10,036 nucleotides of DNA. Source: an uncultured bacterium. GTDB taxonomy: Bacteria; Bacillota; Clostridia; Oscillospirales; Acutalibacteraceae. Below, in pieces: positions 1 through 7,700 of the stretch (position 1 is the first letter of the stretch; each line of letters opens with the position of its first letter). The notes under the pieces were generated by a model. That model did not search any database and had not been told where the DNA came from. It saw only the letters and a list, made by a program, of their open reading frames with translations. Location of the stretch: the NCBI GenBank assembly GCA_945949625.1, contig CAMFFI010000027.1, forward strand, positions 1 to 10,036. Direction: 5' to 3'. The translations under genes and the position numbers were made by a program.

Positions 1-201
1 AAGACTGTCGCCCGGACGAACTACATAGGAGCTTATGGGTGTTGTATCATCAACAGGAATAACAAGCTTTTGTCCGATATAAATTTTGTTTGCGTCTTGT
101 ATATTGTTGTATCTTAAAATGTTGCCAACCGTTGTTCCGAAGAATTGTGCTATTCCAAACAGGGTATTGCCTTTTCTTACTGTGTATAATACAGTATCCA
201 T
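1..201 (-). CDS. LysM-domain protein, N-terminal part (3' end outside window)
   Basis: The first 67 codons of a minus-strand gene are visible. ATG is at 201-199, with an AGGAGG ribosome binding site 8 nt upstream. Residues 5 to about 50 form a complete LysM module (YTVRKGNTLFGIA...KIYIGQKLVIP). A second LysM begins near residue 59 (YVVRPGDSL) and runs off the window edge. LysM modules bind N-acetylglucosamine polymers such as peptidoglycan. There is no signal peptide, because LysM starts almost at the initiator methionine. That layout is typical of spore cortex or coat proteins loaded from the mother cell, for example YaaH/SleL (two LysM plus GH18) or SafA. A spore-associated SleL-like protein is therefore my best guess, but the catalytic or C-terminal part is not in view. 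The gene is divergent from eno. Confidence 0.85.
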   Translation of the reverse strand, partial: MDTVLYTVRKGNTLFGIAQFFGTTVGNILRYNNIQDANKIYIGQKLVIPVDDTTPISSYVVRPGDSL

Positions 202-233
202 TTTAGAACCTCCTAAAATTTTAATATAACTCC

Positions 234-242
234 TGCTATAAT
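234..242 (+). promoter_or_regulatory. Candidate extended -10 promoter for eno
   Basis: The string TGCTATAAT fits an extended -10 element (TG-N-TATAAT), with the consensus hexamer at 237-242. No recognisable -35 hexamer lies 16-18 bp upstream, which is tolerated for extended -10 promoters. Transcription would start near 249, giving eno a leader of about 80 nt that includes the hairpin at 285-328. The element lies in the 128-bp divergent region shared with the LysM gene. Confidence 0.45.
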
Positions 243-284
243 AATATACATTAAAAATAAATTGGTGCATAAGGTTGTATAAAA

Positions 285-328
285 TTTAAGCTTTCCGTTA
301 AAAATAAAATAAAAACGGAGGCTTTAAA
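285..328 (+). promoter_or_regulatory. Leader hairpin covering the eno Shine-Dalgarno
   Basis: The arm at 288-299 (AAGCTTTCCGTT) pairs with 314-324 (AACGGAGGCTT): 11 base pairs including one G-U and one bulged T. The stem can be extended at its base by three A-T pairs (285-287 with 326-328) if one more T is bulged. The loop is an A-rich stretch of 14 nt. The ribosome binding site GGAGG of eno (317-321, 8 nt before ATG) lies entirely in the 3' arm, so the folded leader would hide it. The pairing is seen directly; a regulatory role is inference. Confidence 0.5.
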
Positions 329-329
329 A

Positions 330-1589
330 ATGGAAACAGTTATTACAAAGGTTTATGCAAGAGAAATTTTAGATTCAAGGGGAAACCCAACCGTTCAGGC
401 TGATGTTGTTCTTTCTGACGGAACAATTGGGAGAGCGTCTGTTCCGTCAGGCGCTTCAACCGGAGCTTTTGAAGCTCACGAGCTGAGAGATAATGACAAC
501 CGATATATGGGCAGAGGTGTTGAAGGTGCTGTAAAAAACGTAAACAGCGTTATTTGCGATTTGCTTACTTCAAAATCACCCTTTTGTCAGATTGATATTG
601 ACAGCGCTATGATTGACGCGGATAACAGCAATAATAAATCAAACTTAGGCGCAAATGCAATTCTTGCGGTATCACTGGCAAATGCAAAAGCGGCGGCAAA
701 GTCCTTGAAAATTCCGCTGTATAAGTATTTAGGAGGTATTTATGCCCACAGACTTCCTGTTCCTATGATGAATATTTTAAACGGAGGCGCTCACGCTTCC
801 AATAATGTTGATATTCAGGAATTTATGATTATGCCCGTAGGTGCCTGCTGTTTTAAGGAAGCATTGAGAATGTGCTGTGAAATTTATCACACCTTGGGCG
901 GAATATTAAAGGAACAGGGAAAAGCAACGTCAGTGGGAGATGAGGGCGGCTTTGCTCCGGATTTGCAAAGTGACAGAGAGGCTGTTGAGCTTATTATAAA
1001 CGCAATTGAAAAGGCAGGCTTTTCAACCGAAAACGTAAAAATTGCCCTTGACGTTGCATCCTCCGAGTGGTACTCAAACGGAGAGTATTTAATGCCCAAA
1101 CGCAAGCAGATGCTGACTACCGATAAGATGATTGAATATATTGAACAGCTTGTAAACGACTATCCTATTTATTCAGTGGAGGACCCTTTAAGCGAATATG
1201 ACTGGAACGGCTGGTCTGAGCTGACTGAGAAAATAGGAAGCAGAGTTCAGCTTGTGGGTGATGACCTGTTTGTTACAAACAGAGAACGGCTGGACAAGGG
1301 TATTTCAATAGGCGCAGGCAATTCCGTTCTGGTAAAAATAAATCAGATAGGCACTCTTACAGAAACAATGGATACAATTCAGCGAGCTCATAACGCAGGC
1401 TACACCACGGTTATTTCTCACAGAAGCGGTGAAACCGAGGACACAACAATTGCTGATTTGGCAGTTGCGGTAAATGCAGGTCAGATTAAGACGGGAGCTC
1501 CTGCAAGAACCGACAGAACCTCAAAATACAACAGACTCCTTCAAATATCGGAGGAGCTTGACGAAAACAGCGAATACGGCTTATGCTGA
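330..1589 (+). CDS. eno: Enolase (phosphopyruvate hydratase)
   Basis: Enolase dehydrates 2-phosphoglycerate to phosphoenolpyruvate in cytoplasmic glycolysis. The protein has 419 residues, close to the usual 420-435 for bacteria. The N-terminal cap domain carries the mobile loop S40-GASTG. The barrel carries H155, the Q163-E164 pair (DIQEFMI), the catalytic acid E205 (SVGDEGGFAP), magnesium ligands D241, E284 (VEDP) and D311 (GDDLF), the catalytic base K336 (KINQIG), the signature loop S363-HRSGE, and K387. All key residues are present, so it should be active. The ATG follows GGAGG by 8 nt. The gene stands alone here, not in a gapA-pgk-tpi-gpm-eno glycolytic operon, with a divergent LysM gene upstream and a hairpin terminator downstream. 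The start and family are secure. Confidence 0.98.
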   Translation: METVITKVYAREILDSRGNPTVQADVVLSDGTIGRASVPSGASTGAFEAHELRDNDNRYMGRGVEGAVKNVNSVICDLLTSKSPFCQIDIDSAMIDADNSNNKSNLGANAILAVSLANAKAAAKSLKIPLYKYLGGIYAHRLPVPMMNILNGGAHASNNVDIQEFMIMPVGACCFKEALRMCCEIYHTLGGILKEQGKATSVGDEGGFAPDLQSDREAVELIINAIEKAGFSTENVKIALDVASSEWYSNGEYLMPKRKQMLTTDKMIEYIEQLVNDYPIYSVEDPLSEYDWNGWSELTEKIGSRVQLVGDDLFVTNRERLDKGISIGAGNSVLVKINQIGTLTETMDTIQRAHNAGYTTVISHRSGETEDTTIADLAVAVNAGQIKTGAPARTDRTSKYNRLLQISEELDENSEYGLC

Positions 1590-1612
1590 AAAAATAACAA
1601 AATCTCGTTATT

Positions 1613-1650
1613 CCGCTCTGAAACAACATTTTCAGGGCGGATTTGTATAT
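1613..1650 (+). terminator. Probable rho-independent terminator of eno
   Basis: A stem of 11 pairs with one G-U (CCGCTCTGAAA at 1613-1623 against TTTCAGGGCGG at 1630-1640) and a 6-nt loop begins 23 nt after the eno stop. The following ATTTGTATAT is only moderately T-rich, so termination may be incomplete. Confidence 0.6.
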
Positions 1651-1784
1651 ACTCTTGAAATGTGAAAAATCAGCAACAAGGCTGTTTGTGCAATATACAC
1701 ATTTTTACGGTTGGTTTTTCTACAATCAAAAGTCAACGGCATAGTGCTATTTTCTTTAAAAGGAATATAAAACTAAAGCTTTTG

Positions 1785-1793
1785 TGATAAAAT
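1785..1793 (+). promoter_or_regulatory. Candidate extended -10 promoter for the pullulanase pair
   Basis: TGATAAAAT matches an extended -10 (TG-N-TAAAAT) and would start transcription near 1800, about 48 nt before the GTG start. No convincing -35 was found. The region 1651-1784 is otherwise AT-rich with no clear cre-type site. This is a weak call based on one element. Confidence 0.3.
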
Positions 1794-1834
1794 ACTTAAA
1801 AGTAAGTGGATAAAATATGAAAAAACAGACACTT

Positions 1835-1840
1835 GGGAGG
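1835..1840 (+). promoter_or_regulatory. Ribosome binding site that fixes the GTG start of the first pullulanase
   Basis: GGGAGG lies 7 nt before GTG at 1848. An in-frame TTG at 1833 would overlap this site and has no Shine-Dalgarno of its own, so the longer reading is rejected. Starting at GTG also gives a clean signal peptide beginning MLFKK. Confidence 0.85.
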
Positions 1841-1847
1841 CAATAAA

Positions 1848-4709
1848 GTGCTTTTTAAGAAAATAATAACAGGAGTGTTAGTTTTAACTATGGCTATTGG
1901 AACTTCTTTAACAAGTTTTTCGGCGTCTGCTTCAGCCGATTATTCCAAGGAAGCGGCACAGCTTGAAAAAACAATGTATTCAGAAAATGATTTAGGCGCA
2001 GTTTATGACAAAAACCATACTGTGTTCAAGGTGTGGGCGCCTAATGCCGAGAAGGTATCAACAAGGGTTTATGAAACCGGAAGCGACGATGAAAACGGCG
2101 CCAAAGTAATTACAACCAAGTCGATGACTCTTGATAAAAAAACAGGGGTTTGGTCTGTTAAAATAAGCGGCGATTTAAAGAATAAATACTATACATACAT
2201 CATAACACGCGGCGGCAAGGACGTTGAAACCGGAGATATTTATGCAAAAGGTGCAGGCGTAAACGGTAACAGAAGTATGGTTGTGGATTTGAAAAGCACT
2301 AACCCTGAGGGTTGGAGTGAGGATAAGCACGTAACCGTTTCAAAAGCAACCGACGCGTCTGTTTGGGAAGTTTCCGTAAGAGATTTTTCAATTTCCTCAA
2401 CAAGCGGTGTTTCAGAGAAAAACAGAGGCAAATATCTTGCCTTTACCGAAACGGGAACAACCGTAAATTCCACCGAGGGCAATCAGTCAACCTGCGTTGA
2501 TTATTTGAAAGAATTAGGCGTAAAATACGTTCAGATAATGCCGTTTTACGATTTTGGCTCTATTGATGAGAGTAAAGACTTGTCCGACCAGTATAACTGG
2601 GGATATGACCCTAAAAACTACAATGTTCCCGAAGGCAGCTACTCCTCCGACCCTTACAAGGGAGAAGTAAGAATTAAAGAGTGCAAAGAGATGATAAAGG
2701 CTCTTCACGACGCAGGAATCGGCGTTATTATGGATGTTGTATATAACCATACATATACTGTCGAAGACTCCTTCTTTAATTTAACCGTTCCAAATTATTA
2801 TTACAGAAGAAATAATGACGGTACCTGGTCAAATGGTTCAGGCTGCGGTAACGATACAGCCTCAGAGCATAAAATGTTCAGAAAATTTATGGTTGATTCC
2901 GTAACCTACTGGGCAGAGGAATATCATATTGACGGTTTCCGTTTTGACTTAATGGGACTGCACGATGTTGATACAATGAATGAAATCAGAGCGACGCTGG
3001 ATAAGCTGGAAAACGGTAAAAACATCATAATGTACGGTGAGGCTTGGAATCTTTCAACCAATGCCGAAAGCGGTACTGTTCTTGCAAACCAGAATAATAT
3101 GAATAAGCTTGACGATAGAATCGGCGCCTTTGACGATACTGTTCGCGATGCTATAAAGGGCAGCAGCTTTGTTCTTAATGAAAAAGGCTTTGTTCAGTCA
3201 GGCTCACAGAAGGGTAATTTAAAAATCGGAATAGAGGCACAGTCAAAATCTACCACAGGCTGGGCAAAAGCTCCGACTCAGTGCGTAACCTATGCGTCCT
3301 GCCATGATAACTATACTCTGTATGATAAGCTTGCAGCGTCTGTAAAGGGCGAAAATCCCGATTACAGAAAAAGATATGAAGACTTAGTTGCAATGAATAA
3401 GCTCAGCGCCGCAATTGTATATACGTCGCAGGGTATTCCATTCGTTTTGTCGGGCGAAGAGTTTGCCCGTTCAAAGGACGGTGAGGGCAACAGCTACAAC
3501 ACAAGCAACGAGCAAAATGAGCTTGTCTGGACTAACCTTACATATTACGGAGATTTAGTTGAATATTACAAAGGCTTGATGCAGATAAGAAATAATTTTT
3601 CTGCATTCAGAGATGCTACAAATGCGTCAGCCGAAAGCATAAATTATTTAAACGATATGCCCGATGGCGTTGTGGGCTATACTTTAAATAATAACGAAAG
3701 CGGAAAGTGGAACACTGTTTGCGTTATTTTTAACGGTAACAGCGAAACAGACCAAAAGGTTAATATTAGCGGAGATAATTTACCTGAAGAATGGGTAATT
3801 TTAGCTGACGGGGAAACTGCCGGACTCAGAAAATTAGGCGTTGTAAAGGGAGAAGTTACCGTACCAAAGAGCAGTGCTTTAATCCTTGTGGATAAAGAGG
3901 GATACGAAAGCGCAGGAATTACTTCCGACAAGGGAGCTGTAAACGTAAAATATTACGATAACAGCACTCGTGAGATTTTTGCCTCTGATACTATTACCGG
4001 CAAAATCGGAGATGAATTTGATGTTACCGCAAACAATGTTATTTCAATGAACTATAATATAGTGAATACCGACGGTAGCGCAAAGGGCAAATTTACCGAT
4101 GAAATCCAGCATGTCAGTGTTTACTGTGATAAATACGAAGGAACCTATTCAAATGTTACCTTTAAATATATTGATGCCGCTAACGAAGGTATGCTTGCCG
4201 ACTCAATAGTAATGTCAAACAGAGAAGGTCAAAGCTACACCACTTTTTCAATTCCGTCAATAGAGGGATATAATCTTGATTTGGATAATCTTCCCGAGAA
4301 CGGATGCGGAAAGTTCGGAGATAAAGACATTGAAGTCATTTATAAATATAATAAAACAACAGAGGATCAAAAGGATGTTTGCCGTGTAAATTCAATTTAT
4401 ATGGATACAGAGGGCAAAATTCTTGACAAAGTAACAGTAACCGGTGAAGAAAACACTGAATTTAATTCGGAGGAAAAGGAATTTAACGGTTACAGCATCG
4501 TTCAGTCCCCTTATAATGCACAGGGAACATTTGTAAAGGGTGAAATTAACATTCTTTACATATATATGGCTGACGAGGCAAGCGGATTGCCGGTTATCGT
4601 TTCAATTTGTTCGGTGGCATTTTTGCTGTTAATCGGCGGAGGAATTTTTGCTTTTTCAACAATAAGAAGCAAAAAGCGCAACAAAGCCGAGCTGGATATT
4701 GAAGACTAA
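1848..4709 (+). CDS. pulA: Secreted, membrane-anchored type I pullulanase with MucBP-like repeats
   Basis: This is a GH13 debranching enzyme expected to hydrolyse alpha-1,6 bonds in pullulan and amylopectin outside the cell. From the GTG start it has 953 residues. A signal peptide (1-30, cleavage after ASA) is followed by a CBM48-like N-terminal domain (about 45-155; LGAVYD...FKVWAPNA). The GH13 barrel (about 175-580) has the type I pullulanase signature YNWGYDP (249-255), DVVYNH (296-301), nucleophile D367 (GFRFDLMG), acid/base E398 (MYGEAW) and D487 (CHDN). A C-terminal beta domain spans about 600-682. Three MucBP-like repeats follow (about 697-760, 768-835, 843-907), then a transmembrane helix (about 914-939) and a basic tail RSKKRNK. 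No LPXTG motif or dockerin is present, so the enzyme should be held by the membrane helix. It is the first of two homologous genes, 81 bp apart and probably co-transcribed. Confidence 0.93.
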   Translation: MLFKKIITGVLVLTMAIGTSLTSFSASASADYSKEAAQLEKTMYSENDLGAVYDKNHTVFKVWAPNAEKVSTRVYETGSDDENGAKVITTKSMTLDKKTGVWSVKISGDLKNKYYTYIITRGGKDVETGDIYAKGAGVNGNRSMVVDLKSTNPEGWSEDKHVTVSKATDASVWEVSVRDFSISSTSGVSEKNRGKYLAFTETGTTVNSTEGNQSTCVDYLKELGVKYVQIMPFYDFGSIDESKDLSDQYNWGYDPKNYNVPEGSYSSDPYKGEVRIKECKEMIKALHDAGIGVIMDVVYNHTYTVEDSFFNLTVPNYYYRRNNDGTWSNGSGCGNDTASEHKMFRKFMVDSVTYWAEEYHIDGFRFDLMGLHDVDTMNEIRATLDKLENGKNIIMYGEAWNLSTNAESGTVLANQNNMNKLDDRIGAFDDTVRDAIKGSSFVLNEKGFVQSGSQKGNLKIGIEAQSKSTTGWAKAPTQCVTYASCHDNYTLYDKLAASVKGENPDYRKRYEDLVAMNKLSAAIVYTSQGIPFVLSGEEFARSKDGEGNSYNTSNEQNELVWTNLTYYGDLVEYYKGLMQIRNNFSAFRDATNASAESINYLNDMPDGVVGYTLNNNESGKWNTVCVIFNGNSETDQKVNISGDNLPEEWVILADGETAGLRKLGVVKGEVTVPKSSALILVDKEGYESAGITSDKGAVNVKYYDNSTREIFASDTITGKIGDEFDVTANNVISMNYNIVNTDGSAKGKFTDEIQHVSVYCDKYEGTYSNVTFKYIDAANEGMLADSIVMSNREGQSYTTFSIPSIEGYNLDLDNLPENGCGKFGDKDIEVIYKYNKTTEDQKDVCRVNSIYMDTEGKILDKVTVTGEENTEFNSEEKEFNGYSIVQSPYNAQGTFVKGEINILYIYMADEASGLPVIVSICSVAFLLLIGGGIFAFSTIRSKKRNKAELDIED

Positions 4710-4737
4710 TCGGTATTATATTAACTTTGTAAATTTT

Positions 4738-4758
4738 TCTTAAGGCGAGTCTTTAAGA
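4738..4758 (+). other. Small hairpin between the two pullulanase genes
   Basis: TCTTAAGG (4738-4745) pairs with CTTTAAGA (4751-4758) through 8 pairs, one of them G-U, around a 5-nt loop. No T-run follows, so it is unlikely to stop transcription. It could be an mRNA processing or stabilising element. The rest of the 81-bp gap shows no clear promoter. Confidence 0.3.
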
Positions 4759-4790
4759 TGATTTAGATAAAAAATTTAGGAGGAAATTTT

Positions 4791-7700
4791 ATGACAATGT
4801 CAAAGAAAGTCATTTCTGTTGTACTTGTTATTGCAATGCTTGCAACAACCTTCTGTATTTCAGGCTTCTCTGCTTTTGCAGCCGATACAGATGAGCAAAC
4901 AAGCACAGCTAACGCTAAGGCTGAGGCTGCTATGGCAATTGATAAGCAATACAGATATGACGGAACGGATTTAGGTGCAAATTATACACCTGAAGGAACA
5001 ACATTCAAGGTTTGGTCACCTACATCTTCAAAAGTCACAGTAAACCTTTATGCAACAGGAAGTGACGAAGAAGAGGGCGCACAAAAACTTGGCTCTTACG
5101 AGTTAAGTCAGTTGGTTGTGCCAAGCGGCGATAGCTCCGGTGAAACAGGACTTTGGTCTGTTTATCTCGAGGGCGATTTCAAAAATATTTATTACACTTA
5201 TTCAATCGAAAACAGCAAAACCAAAAAAACTGTTGAAACACAGGATGTTTATTCAAAAGCAACAGGTGTAAACGGCGACCGTTCAATGGTTGTTGACCTT
5301 GATTCAACAGACCCTGAAGGCTGGGACAAGGATACACACATTTTGCTTAACAAGAATACCGAAGCTTCAATCTGGGAAGTTCAGATTAAAGACTTTTCTT
5401 ACAACGAAAATTCAGGCATAAGCAAAGCAAACCGCGGTAAATATCTTGCGTTTACAGAAACAGGCACAACCTTAAACGGTGAGGGCAATGTTTCAACCTG
5501 CGTTGATTACTTAAAAGAGCTTGGTATTACTACCGTTCATATTAATCCTTTCTACGATTTCGGTTCCATTGATGAAACAGGTTCCGACAGCCAGTTTAAC
5601 TGGGGATATGACCCTAAAAACTACAATGTTCCGGAAGGCTCATACTCATCAAATCCTTACGACGGTAATGTAAGAATTAAAGAGTGTAAAGAAATGATTA
5701 TGGCTCTTCATAATGCCGGTATTCAGGTTGTAATGGACGTTGTTTACAACCATACATATTCACAGGATTCTGTTTTCCAGAAAACTGTTCCGGATTACTA
5801 TTACAGATTTAAAGCAGACGACAGCTGGTCAAACGGTTCAGGCTGCGGCAACGAAACTGCAACAGAGCGTGCAATGTATAGAAATTATGTTGTTCAGTCC
5901 TGCGCATACTGGGTAAATGAATACCACGTTGACGGTTTCCGTTTTGACCTTATGGGTTGTATGGATGTTGAAACAATGAACGCTATCCGTGCAGAGCTTG
6001 ATAAGGTTGATACAAGAATTATGATGTACGGCGAAGGCTGGTCAGGCGGTTCATGCACACTTGACCCAACAACCTGCGAGGGTACAAAAACATACGCAGC
6101 TTCTCAGGCTAACGCAGCAAAAATGAATACAAGAATTGCATTGTTCAATGATAAAATCCGTGACGGCATTAAGGGTTCTGTATTTGATTCTACCGGTAAA
6201 GGATTTGTTCAGGGCAGCAAATTAGACGCTAAGAATATTAAAAGCGGCGTAAGAGCAAATACAGTAGGAAATAACGGTTGGAAACCAACTGCTCCTTCAC
6301 AGTGCGTATCTTATTCTTCCTGTCACGATAACGCAACCTTGTATGACCGTTTGATTAATTCAACAACAGACAGCAAATCTCCCGATTATACAAAGCGTTA
6401 TGCAGATTTAATTGAAATGAACAAGCTTGCTGCTGCAATTGTAATGACATCACAAGGTGTTAACTTTATGCTTGCAGGTGAAGAAATGGCTCGTACTAAG
6501 CTTGGCGATGAAAACAGCTACAAATCTGCAGCAACATTAAATATGCTCAACTGGGAAAATGTCAGCACATACGGCGACTTAGTTTCTTATTATAAGGGCT
6601 TGCTCCAGATAAGAAAAGTATTCTCACCGTTTACCGATGATACAATGGCTTCCAGTGAAAATTATAATTTCTCAAGCTCACTTGTAACTGCCGGAAATGA
6701 TATATCTTACACAGTTTCCAACAATACTCCGGGCGAGTGGAGTAAGATTGCTGTAATTTACAACGGCGGCTTAACTGAAAAATCAGTTACTCTCGGTGAC
6801 AAGTCAGTTACTGATTGGGTTATCGTTGCAAACAACGAATCCGCAGGTCTTGAAAAGCTCGGCGAAGTAAAAGGTTCTACATTTAAATTACCTGCTTCTT
6901 CTGCTATTATTGCTGTTGACAAAGCAAGCTTTGAGGCAACAGCACTTGAATCAAATACTTCTAAGGTTATTGTAAAATCTGTATTTGAAGATTCAGGCGA
7001 AGTTATCAGCACTCGCATACTAAGCGGTACAATCGGAACCGGTTATCAGACTGCAGAGGATACGTCAATTGATATGCAGTACGAAGTAACTCGCGTTGAA
7101 GGTGAAACAACAGGCGTATTTGAAAAAGAGCCAAAAACAGTAACATATTATTATGCAGATTATGTTCCTGAATCATTCAAAAATGCAGACTTAAACGACG
7201 ACGGAAAAATAAACATTCAGGATGCAACAGTATTACAGCTCCACCTTGCTGAGGTTGATCCTTTAAGCGAGGATAAGTTTAAGCTTTCTGATATTGACTA
7301 TGACACTTATGTTACAATTTCTGATGCTACTGCATTACAGTTCTATCTCGCTGAATATTCAGTATCACTTGGTAATGTTGAAGTTAATTACTATAATGCT
7401 GAAACAGGTGAAAAGCTTGCAGATTCTGTAACATTTACAGGCAGAGTAGGTAATGATTACTCAACAAGCGCTAAGAGTATTATTTGCTATTCAATAGATG
7501 AAACGAAACTCCCTGATAATCCAATCGGAGTATTTACATACGGAAAAACTGTAGTTGTAGATTACTATTATATTTACACAGGTCAGCCTCAGATATTACA
7601 CATTAAGTACACTGATGATACACCTACACAGTCACAGCTTACATTGTGGGCTTGGCAGGAAAAAGTACCTCAGGAAGACGGAACAACTGCAACCATTGAC

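Noticed and set aside
1474..1665. Open frame of 63 codons overlapping the eno end
   Set aside because: It overlaps eno in another frame, has no ribosome binding site, and its downstream part covers the eno terminator.
1671..1686. CAGC...GCTG mini-hairpin followed by TTTGTG, considered as a second terminator after eno
   Set aside because: The stem is only 4 bp with no proper T-run; the stem at 1613-1640 is far better.
1687..1701. TGTG-N7-CACA, an imperfect palindrome resembling a Crp-type site upstream of the pullulanases
   Set aside because: Only four bases per half match, the flanks do not, and Crp control is not typical of clostridia. It is likely chance in AT-rich DNA.
1833..1847. TTG start for the first pullulanase, five codons upstream of the GTG
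   Set aside because: It overlaps the GGGAGG ribosome binding site and lengthens the signal peptide with GGNK; the GTG at 1848 is properly spaced.
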